From Syntrophotalea carbinolica DSM 2380 (GTDB lineage Bacteria; Desulfobacterota; Desulfuromonadia; Desulfuromonadales; Syntrophotaleaceae), in assembly GCF_000012885.1 (NCBI RefSeq), contig NC_007498.2, positions 2,542,001 through 2,606,000 on the forward strand: a stretch of 64,000 bases of DNA, given 5' to 3'. Every line of letters begins with the position of its first letter. Position 1 is the first letter of the stretch. Position numbers and translations under genes: made by a program. This document shows, in pieces, positions 1 to 8,158 of this stretch. The notes beneath the pieces were generated by a model. It was not told the origin of the DNA. It ran no database searches and saw only the letters and a list, made by a program, of their open reading frames with translations.

Positions 1-659
1 AAGTACGCCAGGTCGGAAAAAGCGTCAAGGGATTGGTTCGTATCGGTGTCGCGCCACCCAACCTGCCCACGATTCAGGGGGCGTTGCCCATAATCCACGA
101 GGCCTATCCCGAATTGCGATTTCGCATTTTCGTCTCGGGAAACCCGGCCCTGGAGGAGCAAATCAGACAACGACTGCTCGATTTTGCGCTGGTGTTTTTA
201 CCGATCGCCGATGCGCATGTCGAAGTGACGCCATTGCCCATTCAAGAGTATATGGCGGTTTACGGCGAGGGGCTTATACCGCCGGACACGGAACGCATCG
301 GCGTAGCGGAACTGGCCTCGGTGCCCTTAATGCTATTGCGACGCGAAGATGGCGGCGGTGGCTACGAATTACTTAAAAGAACGTTCCAGGAACAGGGGCT
401 GCGACCCGACATCATGATCGATTCCCCGGACAGCCGTATCATAGTCTCTTTGATGGAGCGAGGTATGTCGGCGGTAGCGCTGCTGCCGGCTTCGGAGATA
501 TCCTCCCTGCAACTTGCTCAATATCCCACGCGGCGCGTGGATATCCCCGGGTTTCGCATTCACCCGGTCATTATCCGCCTGCGGGATACCTATATTCCGT
601 CCCATGTACAAGTTGCGTTAAGCCAGCTGCTTGTTTATTCAGGGGCCAGCCTTCTGTAA
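1..659 (+). CDS. LysR-family transcriptional regulator, effector domain (5' end outside window)
   Basis: The frame is open through the left edge, so only the C-terminal part of about 218 residues is visible. It matches the periplasmic-binding-like effector domain of LysR regulators: it opens with VRIGVAPP, runs through alternating strands and helices (IRQRLLDFALVF, EYMAVYGEGL, SLMERGMSAVALLP) and ends about where LysR proteins end. The helix-turn-helix must lie outside the window. It is followed on the same strand by aroQ and an alcohol dehydrogenase, so a role in controlling the hydroaromatic genes is plausible. This is inferred from position only; the ligand is unknown. Confidence 0.85.
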   Translation, partial: VRQVGKSVKGLVRIGVAPPNLPTIQGALPIIHEAYPELRFRIFVSGNPALEEQIRQRLLDFALVFLPIADAHVEVTPLPIQEYMAVYGEGLIPPDTERIGVAELASVPLMLLRREDGGGGYELLKRTFQEQGLRPDIMIDSPDSRIIVSLMERGMSAVALLPASEISSLQLAQYPTRRVDIPGFRIHPVIIRLRDTYIPSHVQVALSQLLVYSGASLL

Positions 660-949
660 TCGTCTGCCCGCAACCTGACAATGCAACATCTGCACAGGGC
701 TATATTCCACGAAAAAGGTGCGGATCTTTCACAAAGTCTCCGAACACACCGCACCCGCCCTGCATATCAATACAATATACGCCAAAGACCAAAACGATAT
801 TTTTCAGAATATGGGCTGCGTTGGTATAAACACCCTTGAGACTTTTTCCGCGCTCCCCCCCGATGCGGAAACCCTAAGGCTGACCATGAACGAATCTTTC
901 GACAGGAGGTCTGCACAGAGACAACTCCCCAAAACCGCACCATGCAAAC

Positions 950-978
950 TTGACGTAACCTGGCAGAAAAGCGATAAA
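950..978 (+). promoter_or_regulatory. Candidate sigma70 promoter for aroQ, in a 472-bp gene-free stretch
   Basis: The space between the LysR stop (659) and aroQ (1132) holds no convincing gene. Within it, TTGACG (950-955) is separated by 17 bp from GATAAA (973-978), giving 5/6 and 4/6 matches to the sigma70 hexamers. It would leave a leader of about 145 nt before aroQ. This is a pattern match only. Confidence 0.35.
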
Positions 979-1131
979 CAGTGTACCGGCCGCTTCACCA
1001 AAGACAAAAACCGTTGCCTTTGAGTGTGCCGCCGCTCTCAAACGAAACCGTGCATCCTGCCCACCGACCTTTCCTTCCGACAGGATGCCTCATTGTTTTT
1101 CACAGATGTTGGTCATATTCAGGAGGACCAA

Positions 1132-1578
1132 ATGAAAAAAGTTCTTGTCCTGCACGGAATCAATCTCAATATGTTCGGCAAACGGGACCCCGCCCACTAC
1201 GGCACCACTACCCTTAAAGAAATCGATGCCCGCATCTCTGAATGGGCTGCGGAGCTCGGTTTCGAGGTCGAATGCTTTCAGACCAACCATGAAGGTGAAA
1301 TGGCTTCTCGAATCCATGCGGCGCATGAAGAAAACGTCGACGCCGTCGTCATCAACGCCGGAGCCTGGACCCATTACAGCTATGGCATTGCCGACGCCCT
1401 GGCTATCCTGAAGGCACCGATCGTCGAAGTACACATGTCCAATATTCATGCCCGGGAAGAGTTCCGCCATCATTCCGTCATTGCCGGCCTGGCCAAAGGT
1501 CAGATCTGCGGCTTTGGCGTCGACAGCTATCATCTTGGACTGATCGCCGCGTCGAATCTGATCAAAGTTGAAAACTGA
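1132..1578 (+). CDS. aroQ: 3-dehydroquinate dehydratase, type II
   Basis: Interconverts 3-dehydroquinate and 3-dehydroshikimate. The 148-residue length is typical of the dodecameric type II family. The family signature is present: NLNMFGKRDPAHYG with Arg18 and the catalytic Tyr23, TNHEGE (52-57), INAGAWTH (74-81, usually INPGAYTH) and HMSNIHAREEFRHHS with catalytic His101. The reading frame is open further upstream, but the ATG at 1132 is chosen because AGGAGG lies 5 bases before it and the protein then starts MKKVLVLHG as family members do. A second, unrelated type I enzyme for the same reaction lies at 13290-14051, which suggests a catabolic island rather than only chorismate synthesis. Confidence 0.95.
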   Translation: MKKVLVLHGINLNMFGKRDPAHYGTTTLKEIDARISEWAAELGFEVECFQTNHEGEMASRIHAAHEENVDAVVINAGAWTHYSYGIADALAILKAPIVEVHMSNIHAREEFRHHSVIAGLAKGQICGFGVDSYHLGLIAASNLIKVEN

Positions 1579-1655
1579 TAGCATACTTTTTTCAAAAGCA
1601 GCCGACCTTGTCCGCATGAAACAGGGATCTGTCGTTTTTTGGCGAGGGGGCCCGT

Positions 1656-2633
1656 TTACGTGTCAGGTCCCGCATGATTCCTGACCTGTTTACGGAAAAG
1701 TTTTGGTTTCTTTTTTTGCCAATCCTTCAGAGCTTGTATGGGAGTTTTATGCCCCAACGCTCGCTGAGGAATATGCTGGTTGTATAGATAACCATAACGT
1801 AACAATGTCTGCTCCAAATTTTCGGCGGAATCGAACCGGGTTGTTGCCAAAACCTCGCTGATGCGACCGTTGAATCGCTCAACCATCCCGTTGGTCTGAG
1901 GGTGGCGTGGAGGAATAAGCCGATGTTCAATACCATGCTGAACGCAGGTTTTGTCGAATACATGATTCCCTGTTGGCTTTCTCTCTCCAGCAGTGGAAAA
2001 TCGATCCGTGAATGCCTTGTCGTTGTCGGTGAGCAATTTTTTGATCACAAATGGCGCTTTGGCTACCAGGCGATTCAAAAAGCCCTTTGCGGCTTGGGCG
2101 GATTTGCTCTTGCACACTTCCAGGTAAACCCAGCGGGTAGCACGGTCGATGCCTACAAACAGGTAACGCCGAGAGGTTTCGTCCGGCATCTGTGGCAAAT
2201 ATTTGATATCGACATGAACGAACCCCGGATCGTAGTTTTTAAATGTTTTGGGCTTGTTGTTGGCCGTTTCCTCTTTCGGGATCAGGTCCGCCAATCGGGA
2301 TACCCCATGTCGTCGCAAACAACGGTCAAGTCCCGCACGAGAGACGTCAGCATTGACAAATTCCCGAGTGACGACCAGGAGATCATCGAGAGACAACAAC
2401 AAAGAGCGACGCAACTCGATGACAACAGCTTCCTGGGCTTCGGTCATCGTTGTATTCAGTCGGTGTGCCGTATGAGACCGATCGTGAACATCGTCACGTT
2501 TGCGCCAGCGACGTACCGTGTCAATGGATATGCCCAGTTCTTTAGCTAAAGCCTTGTGCGATTTTTCCGACTCTTGGATATATCGTCGGATTTTCGGGGT
2601 CGTTGTGGCATTAGCGTGTAACCGTATCGTCAT
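1656..2633 (-). CDS. IS481-family transposase, copy 1
   Basis: A 325-residue DDE recombinase. An N-terminal helix-turn-helix (HKALAKELGISIDTVRRW, about 27-44) is followed by an rve/integrase catalytic core with the acidic residues in FVHVDIKYLP, LLTDNDKAF and NGMVERFNGRISEVL. The start ATG at 2633 is preceded by AAAGGAG. The frame does not close inside the element: after codon 324 it crosses the inverted-repeat end at 1661 and stops at a TAA formed by the flanking target duplication (1656-1658). The protein is the same as copy 2 through residue 324. Confidence 0.93.
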   Translation of the reverse strand: MTIRLHANATTTPKIRRYIQESEKSHKALAKELGISIDTVRRWRKRDDVHDRSHTAHRLNTTMTEAQEAVVIELRRSLLLSLDDLLVVTREFVNADVSRAGLDRCLRRHGVSRLADLIPKEETANNKPKTFKNYDPGFVHVDIKYLPQMPDETSRRYLFVGIDRATRWVYLEVCKSKSAQAAKGFLNRLVAKAPFVIKKLLTDNDKAFTDRFSTAGERKPTGNHVFDKTCVQHGIEHRLIPPRHPQTNGMVERFNGRISEVLATTRFDSAENLEQTLLRYGYLYNQHIPQRALGHKTPIQALKDWQKKKPKLFRKQVRNHAGPDT

Positions 2634-2737
2634 GTCAGACTCCTTTAGATTTCACCGCAGAGAATATCAAAAAGCATATCCCGAGCTAAGAATAACGGGA
2701 AGCTTTTTCTGCTAATGGAATCATCCGGGACCCAACA
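1661..2737 (-). mobile_element. IS481-family insertion sequence, copy 1
   Basis: A 1077-bp element bounded by imperfect 21-bp terminal inverted repeats, TGTTGGGTCCCGG... at 2737 and TGTCAGGTCCCGC... at 1661, with 18 of 21 positions matching. It is flanked by a 6-bp target duplication TTTACG (1655-1660 and 2738-2743). Copy 2 at 21151-22227 has the same length, and every stretch compared by eye is the same. This copy sits between aroQ and the alcohol dehydrogenase, ending 44 bp before the latter's start. Without it those two genes would be about 120 bp apart and could have been cotranscribed. Confidence 0.95.
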
Positions 2738-2781
2738 TTTACGGGCATACGGCTGTGCAACAGGAAACCTTGGAGATACCA

Positions 2782-3765
2782 ATGAAAGCAGCTCAACTGG
2801 TAGAACCTGGAAAAATCACTATCCAAGAAACCCCGATCCCTTCACCGAAACCCGGCGAAGTCTTAATTCGCACTTCCGTGGCAGGTCTGTGCGGCTCGGA
2901 CCATTCGGTTTATCACGGCAAGTTCGATGTGCCCTTGCCGGTCATCCCGGGGCACGAAGCCATCGGCACCATCGTAGAGCTTGGCGAAGGCGTAACCAAC
3001 GTTTCCGTTGGTCAGCGCGTAACCATCCAGCCAAACTTCGGCTGTGGCGTATGTCCATTGTGCAAAAGCGGTCATGACAACATATGCCCGTCCAAAATTC
3101 GTTTGGGCATAGATACCAACGGCGTTTTGGCCGAGTACGTTACCGCACCGTCGCGCTATGTCTGGGCTTTGCCTGCAGACTTGCCGGATGAGGTTGCCGT
3201 TTTTACCGAGCCGCTTGCCGTTGCCGTGCATGGTGTAAATATGCTTCCCCCAAACAAAGACGACCGGGTTCTTGTTATGGGTGCGGGGATCGTTGGGCTG
3301 CTGGCCCTCCAGGTCGCCAGGATTTCCGGAGCGGAGATCACGGCCTGCGACCTGGAGCAAACACGTTTGGATCTGGCGGAAAAACTGGGAGCATCCAGAA
3401 CCCTGGGCGAAAGAGACGCTCTGGACGCTTTTCACAACACCTTCGATGTCATTTACGACACCAGCGGCTCGCCCGCAGCCTTCGAGTTGGCACTGCAACT
3501 TGCAGCCCCCGGAGGGAAAATCGTCATATTCAGCTTGCCCAGCCAGGAAGCCTCGCTCAACATCCAGACCATTGTGCGCAAAGAACTGCAGATCAAAGGC
3601 TCCATGATCTACACCGACGAATTTCCCCAGGCGATTGAAATTTTGCAAAAAGGCCAGATCGATACGGAGTTGATGGTTTCCGATAGGCTGCCTTTGTCAG
3701 AAGTACAAAAGGGACTGGATAACTTCGCCTTACCCAGACGAATTAAAATTCTGGTGGAAATCTGA
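2782..3765 (+). CDS. Zinc-dependent MDR-family alcohol/polyol dehydrogenase
   Basis: A 327-residue medium-chain dehydrogenase resembling threonine and sorbitol dehydrogenases. Catalytic zinc ligands are visible as Cys37 (GLCGSD), His58-Glu59 (GHEA) and Glu143 (FTEPLA). The structural zinc site is Cys88, Cys91, Cys94 and Cys102 (CGVCPLCKSGHDNIC). The NAD-binding Rossmann motif is GAGIVG (168-173). The ATG at 2782 is preferred over an upstream frame opening because TGGAGA precedes it. It probably oxidises or reduces a secondary hydroxyl; quinate or shikimate as substrate is a guess from the neighbours aroQ, aroE and aroD. IS copy 1 lies immediately upstream and may have cut it off from the aroQ promoter. 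Confidence 0.88.
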   Translation: MKAAQLVEPGKITIQETPIPSPKPGEVLIRTSVAGLCGSDHSVYHGKFDVPLPVIPGHEAIGTIVELGEGVTNVSVGQRVTIQPNFGCGVCPLCKSGHDNICPSKIRLGIDTNGVLAEYVTAPSRYVWALPADLPDEVAVFTEPLAVAVHGVNMLPPNKDDRVLVMGAGIVGLLALQVARISGAEITACDLEQTRLDLAEKLGASRTLGERDALDAFHNTFDVIYDTSGSPAAFELALQLAAPGGKIVIFSLPSQEASLNIQTIVRKELQIKGSMIYTDEFPQAIEILQKGQIDTELMVSDRLPLSEVQKGLDNFALPRRIKILVEI

Positions 3766-3871
3766 CCGGGACGTTGCGTTTTCCCTGTCGTTATGCCCCC
3801 GAGAATTGGCGGATCAGAACAGGCCCACCCCATAATCCTGCATAAGATTTAACATACAGATCACCACACGA

Positions 3872-3897
3872 GGATGCCCGGCTTCGGCCGGGTATCC
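3872..3897 (+). terminator. Hairpin with UUCG loop after the alcohol dehydrogenase
   Basis: Eleven-base arms GGATGCCCGGC and GCCGGGTATCC (one G-T pair) close a TTCG tetraloop about 105 bp after the stop codon at 3765. There is no clear T-run on the plus strand, so it may be a weak terminator or an mRNA 3'-end stabiliser. Confidence 0.5.
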
Positions 3898-4562
3898 ATT
3901 AAAAAGCCCCCATACAAAAAGTCTGCCGCTTACTGCGCCCGAAGACCGTTTTCAACCTCTGATGCTTGATCGTATTGTACCACGACAAGGATAAAAACTT
4001 TTTCCTTGTATTCAAACCCTGTCATTCGACAAACAGGCTTCCACTTTCTCAACCAGCACAAATTCTTTATGCAAATTACTAAAGATACTACAATCACTAT
4101 TTGTATAAATACTTACATTCAAGAACTATATTTTAAAATATAAACAATTGAAACCTTTCATACCGGAAACTTCCACTAATTCTTTTTTCAGTTATTAAAC
4201 AAATGTCTCAAAAATCTATAAAGCCACTTTAGAGTTACATACATGTTTTTCTTCTTTTTTAATTGTTAAAATACTCGCGATTTATTGAAAAAAAAGGTAA
4301 AATACGCACCGACATGATTAAGCGCCGAAACCTTCCTGGCGAATAACATAGAAGAGATACCCAAACGTTGAAAGACCCGAGCAAACGTATCTCGCCACCC
4401 CAAAGCGTTGCAGCACAACATTTTCACCTGCCCTTTTTCATGCATGGCGGTAAATGCGGGGACGGCCATGTTCAATCGGAAGCGACCTTCGCCTCATGAC
4501 TCTCGAACCACCGCGTTTACTGACCGCAAATCTATTCATCTCCTTGCATTGACGGAAAAACC
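3898..4562. other. AT-rich intergenic region upstream of the MFS gene
   Basis: No credible gene is seen. The stretch 4020-4265 is markedly AT-rich compared with the coding regions around it. It holds an inverted repeat ACAAGGA/TCCTTGT (3985-3991 and 4003-4009) and one copy of the AAG-N3-CTT dyad at 4215-4237. It is probably a regulatory region for the transporter at 4563. Confidence 0.5.
4215..4237. promoter_or_regulatory. AAG-N3-CTT dyad (operator-like), single site
   Basis: TATAAAG-CCA-CTTTAGA is a near-palindrome followed by GTTA. It is the weakest of four extended sites (others at 17857, 21053 and 22298) with consensus TCTNAAGNNNCTTNAGA and a trailing GTCAA. It lies about 330 bp before the MFS start at 4563. 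A transcription factor site is inferred. Confidence 0.35.
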
Positions 4563-5771
4563 ATGAACACCGTACCTGTAAAAAAAGATGCTTTGTGGAC
4601 AAAGCCCTTCACCCTGACGCTGCTGGCTTCTTTTCTGATCTTCATACCGTATTCGCTTTACCTGCCCGTCCTGCCGGTTTACGTCATAGATAAACTCCAC
4701 GGCTCCCTGGCTGCTGCGGGATTGGTTAACGCCTTTTTCCTGCTTGCTTCGGTTTTGTTCCGTGCCCAGACAAGCCGTCTTGAAAACAGATTCGGGGTTC
4801 GCTTCGTCCTGCTTGCCAGCGGATTTTTGTTCATGCTTTCCAACTGCCTGTTTCTTCTAACGGACAGCACGACAGTCATCCTGGCCATTCGATTTTTCAG
4901 CGGGGCATGCTTTGCCGTCGTCAACACCTGCATACAGGCTCTGGGCAGCCGCATCGCGCCGTTAAAACGCAAAGGCGAGGGCCTTGGGTACCTGACCATG
5001 GTGGTAACCGCAGGCAGCGCCATCGGGCCCTATGTCGGCTTGAAGCTGGCCAAAGCATACGGCTTCGACTGGGTTTTTATTTTCTGCATCATCGTTGTAC
5101 TTGTCGGTTTTATTCTATCCATGATGATCAGTATTGAAGAAGCGCCCCCCGTTGCATCGCAACCAAAAGGCTTTCAGGCTTTGAAGGATCTCATCGAAAC
5201 GCGTGCAGTACCCGCTTCGAGCATCGTCCTTTTACTGTCTTTCGCCTACGCCGCCGTCATTACCTTTGTGACCGTTTACGCAACCCAGCTACAATTACCT
5301 GCCGCCTCGACTTATTTCTTTGTCGTTCTGGCAACCTGCTCCATCGGATCGCGACTGTTCGCAGGACATATTTATGACCGTTTCGGTGCCGATGTCATCA
5401 TCTACCCGTCCTTTGCCATCCTGGCGCTGGGCTTGGCTATTCTGGGTTGTGCCGCAACCTCGCTCCATATACTTGCAGCCGCAGCCCTGATCGGCTTTGC
5501 CTACGGTGCAGCCGTGCCCGGACTGCTTACCCTGGCGATTCAAAAGTCCCCGGCGCATAGAACCAGCGCTGTGACGGCTACGTATTTCACCTTTTTAGAC
5601 TCCGGGCTGGGCATCGGCTCCTATCTTGTGGGGGTGTTCATTCCGCTGCTTGGCTACGCCCGTCTCTACCTGCTTCTAAGCCCGTTGATGCTGGCCGTCG
5701 TATTGCTTTATTACAAATTGATCACCCGGAAATTCGGCACTACGGCGATCAGTGCATCATCGATCCGGTAA
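4563..5771 (+). CDS. MFS transporter
   Basis: A 402-residue inner-membrane protein with about 12 hydrophobic segments in two halves of six, separated by a polar loop around residues 185-215. Segments such as FTLTLLASFLIFIPYSLYLP and FFSGACFAVVNTCIQAL are typical of major facilitator proteins. It does not share the MKNRYMPTAL start of the two other MFS proteins in the window, so it belongs to a different subgroup, perhaps an exporter. The ATG has only a weak ribosome site (ACGGAAAA). The substrate is unknown; position suggests a hydroaromatic acid or its product. Confidence 0.85.
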   Translation: MNTVPVKKDALWTKPFTLTLLASFLIFIPYSLYLPVLPVYVIDKLHGSLAAAGLVNAFFLLASVLFRAQTSRLENRFGVRFVLLASGFLFMLSNCLFLLTDSTTVILAIRFFSGACFAVVNTCIQALGSRIAPLKRKGEGLGYLTMVVTAGSAIGPYVGLKLAKAYGFDWVFIFCIIVVLVGFILSMMISIEEAPPVASQPKGFQALKDLIETRAVPASSIVLLLSFAYAAVITFVTVYATQLQLPAASTYFFVVLATCSIGSRLFAGHIYDRFGADVIIYPSFAILALGLAILGCAATSLHILAAAALIGFAYGAAVPGLLTLAIQKSPAHRTSAVTATYFTFLDSGLGIGSYLVGVFIPLLGYARLYLLLSPLMLAVVLLYYKLITRKFGTTAISASSIR

Positions 5772-5937
5772 CACGGGAATCGTGCACAGTTCAGCCCTTC
5801 CCCGACAGGCATGTCTCAACGCGCCCGGCTATTCGATCATCAACAACTGATGACTCCGTTACCAGAGCCCATGTTGTGACTTCAAAACGGTTATCGTTGC
5901 CCTGACATATACGGCATCATGCAAGAAAGGATAATTC

Positions 5938-6741
5938 ATGAAATACAAAATCAGTGAAGTGTCTAAAATGTTCGGCATCACCTCCGAAGCGATCAGATAC
6001 TACGAAGAACAGCACATCATCAAACCTTCGAAATCCGATAGCAGCGGTTATCGCAACTATAATGTCTGGGATATTCATGCCCTGCTGCAGGCCAGAGCCT
6101 ATCGCCGCTACGGGTACTCTCTTTCGGAAACCGCGGACCTGATCAACAACAGTGAAATCGGCGACATCGTCGACAGTCTCGAAGAAAAGACGGCGCAAAT
6201 CGAAAAAGAGATGATTTTTTACCAGCATCTGCTTTCAAGCATCAAACAGATGAAACAGATCAATGCGGACGCCGATGCAAGTCTCGATAAATTTCGTATC
6301 GAGCAGAGACCGGCCATGTATCGACTGGAAAACGAGGGACAATATGTACTCAATGCAGACCCCCAGATAAAGAAAGTCACCCGCAAATGGATCGAGCACG
6401 TCCCCTTCGTTTTCACCAGCGCCCGTTGGACCAGGGAAGAGTGTGAGCAAAAAGGTTCCTCGCACTACTTCGGTCTCTGCATCGAAGAACAATACGCGGA
6501 CTTTCTTCCCGAAGAAAAACCCGCATATATCTCCTATATTCCATCCCAGCCATGTGTTTATACGGTGATTCAATCCCGCCCCAGTATCGCCTTGACGCCC
6601 CAGCGTCTAAGCCCCGCCATCGAGTATATGCATTCGCAAGGCATGCAACTGACCGGTGATGTTATCAGCAGGGTGGTCAACTATCGCAAAGGGGCGAAGG
6701 AGTATGTCAACTACCACCAGATATGGCTCCCCTTTGAGTAA
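5938..6741 (+). CDS. MerR-family regulator with C-terminal effector domain (tandem copy 1)
   Basis: A 267-residue regulator. Residues 1-70 form the MerR winged helix (YKISEVSKMFGITSEAIRYYE, SSGYRNYNVWD). Residues 75-115 look like the dimerising coiled coil. Residues 125-267 form a GyrI/SOUL-like small-molecule pocket (CVYTVIQSRPS, YVNYHQIWLPFE). AAAGGA precedes the start. It is roughly two-thirds identical along its whole length to the next gene (7234-8040), so the pair arose by duplication. Such proteins usually act at promoters with a long spacer and bind an organic ligand. Control of the surrounding transport and catabolic genes is inferred from position. Confidence 0.88.
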   Translation: MKYKISEVSKMFGITSEAIRYYEEQHIIKPSKSDSSGYRNYNVWDIHALLQARAYRRYGYSLSETADLINNSEIGDIVDSLEEKTAQIEKEMIFYQHLLSSIKQMKQINADADASLDKFRIEQRPAMYRLENEGQYVLNADPQIKKVTRKWIEHVPFVFTSARWTREECEQKGSSHYFGLCIEEQYADFLPEEKPAYISYIPSQPCVYTVIQSRPSIALTPQRLSPAIEYMHSQGMQLTGDVISRVVNYRKGAKEYVNYHQIWLPFE

Positions 6742-7028
6742 CGTTCCCGCTCAGTTGTAACCGGCTACACCTGTACCTTGCCACGGAAACCTCTCCAGCC
6801 GCTATCATCAAGCAGCCTTATGGATGAAGAGCGTTTCCGTGGCACAGTATCTCCACGCAAGACCTGACGCCATTCTCTTCCCGCCCTTCTACCAGCCGCC
6901 GATAAAGCCTCGCTCTTCGTGCCCGGAAACCTATATCTGCGTCCACAACCGGTGCCACCAACGGACCCGAACCGTGGGGAACCGAGCCATCAACCCAATG
7001 CGGAAACCTGCCTGGATTAAACATATTC

Positions 7029-7063
7029 TTGACAGGGTGTTTGACCCTATGTTTTCTTAAAAT
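7029..7063 (+). promoter_or_regulatory. Dyad inside a promoter-like element before the second MerR gene
   Basis: The 492-bp gap between the two MerR genes holds no convincing gene. At 7029-7034 is TTGACA, overlapped by a perfect inverted repeat AGGGT-N5-ACCCT (7034-7048). A dyad placed just after the -35 hexamer is the architecture of MerR-controlled promoters. The -10 is poor (TTCTTA at 19 bp, TAAAAT further on). It lies about 200 bp before the gene at 7234 and could be an autoregulatory site. Confidence 0.35.
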
Positions 7064-7233
7064 TTCGATATGGGGGAGTCAATAATCTTTGCGATAAGGA
7101 GGGAATCGTTCGTTGTCTACCGAACAGTGGTTCCGCAATGGCTTGAGCCCGTTGCAGGGACTGTTACAATGATCTACAGAACCGTTTGAAATGATATGAT
7201 TTTTCGCCGTACGAATATAGGGATGAGGGACAT

Positions 7234-8040
7234 ATGAAATATAAAATCAGCGAAGTTGCCAAAATGCTGGGGATCACCCCCGAAGCCATCCGATATTACG
7301 AGCAACAGAACATCATAAAACCCTCTAAATCAGATAGCAGCGGTTACCGAAGTTACAGCGTCTGGGATATGCATGCCCTGCTCCACGCCCGTTCCTATCG
7401 CCAATACGGGTTTACTCTTTCGGAAACGGCCGACCTCATCAACAACTGCGACCTTGAAGACATCATCGGCAAACTTCAAGACAAAACGACCGAGCTTGAA
7501 AAAGAGGCCGCCTATGCCTTGAGCCTGGTAAAAAGCATTCACCACATGCAGGAAATCATGGCCGATGCCGAAACCTTTATCGGCAAATACCGCATCGAGC
7601 AAAGACCCGCTATGTACCGCCTGGACAATGAAGACCAATACGTGCTCATCAAAGACCCTCAAATCAAAAAGGAAACCTGCAGGTGGATCGAGCATGTACC
7701 GTTTGTATTTACAAGCGCGCGTTGGACCAAGGAAGAATACGAACAAGGAGGAAAAAAACATTACTTCGGTCTGTGCATCGAGGAGGAATTCGCTGATTTT
7801 TTACCGGATGACCTCCCCCCATACATCACTTACCTGCCTTCCCGTTCTTGCGTTTATACCGTTATACAATCCTGCCCGAGCAAAAGACTTACGCCGCAAC
7901 GCCTGCAACCGGCCATTGCATATATGCGCGAGCAGGGCATGTCATTAACCGGCGACATCATCAGTCGGGTTGTCAACTATCGCAAGACAACCGACGAATA
8001 TGTCAACTACCACCAGGTCTGGCTGCCCTTCGAAGAATAA
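7234..8040 (+). CDS. MerR-family regulator with C-terminal effector domain (tandem copy 2)
   Basis: A 268-residue paralogue of the preceding gene with the same layout: helix-turn-helix 1-70 (YKISEVAKMLGITPEAIRYYE), coiled coil about 75-115, and GyrI-like effector domain 125-268. The helix-turn-helix is the most conserved part and the coiled coil the least. The two may therefore share operator sequences and compete or heterodimerise; this is inference. GAGGGA precedes the ATG. It converges with the MFS gene at 8159-9427. Confidence 0.88.
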   Translation: MKYKISEVAKMLGITPEAIRYYEQQNIIKPSKSDSSGYRSYSVWDMHALLHARSYRQYGFTLSETADLINNCDLEDIIGKLQDKTTELEKEAAYALSLVKSIHHMQEIMADAETFIGKYRIEQRPAMYRLDNEDQYVLIKDPQIKKETCRWIEHVPFVFTSARWTKEEYEQGGKKHYFGLCIEEEFADFLPDDLPPYITYLPSRSCVYTVIQSCPSKRLTPQRLQPAIAYMREQGMSLTGDIISRVVNYRKTTDEYVNYHQVWLPFEE

Positions 8041-8086
8041 CGGTATAGTCGCCCCCCCCCACCACCGGTCTTGTCCCGCCACAGGA

Positions 8087-8119
8087 GCTGCTCCGTAGCA
8101 TTAAAGCTACGGATGCAGC
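8087..8119. terminator. Hairpin between convergent genes
   Basis: Arms GCTGCTCCGTAGC (8087-8099) and GCTACGGATGCAGC (8106-8119) pair fully apart from one bulged base, with a six-base loop. It lies between the MerR gene and the convergent MFS gene and could end transcription from both sides, though neither side has a strong T-run. A run of nine C lies just before it (8052-8060). Confidence 0.5.
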
Positions 8120-8158
8120 GCCCGTGGAGGACCTTCCCGCATCGCTTCAGCGATTCAC

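Noticed and set aside
718-1023. Open frame of 101 codons between the LysR gene and aroQ
   Set aside because: No ribosome site, no recognisable fold, and it overlaps the likely aroQ promoter; composition looks non-coding.
1902-2549. A 215-codon frame opposite the transposase (also in copy 2)
   Set aside because: It is the antisense of the transposase core and recurs only because the IS is repeated.
4266-4475. A 69-codon minus-strand frame before the MFS gene
   Set aside because: Short, no ribosome site, no family resemblance, and in AT-rich regulatory DNA.
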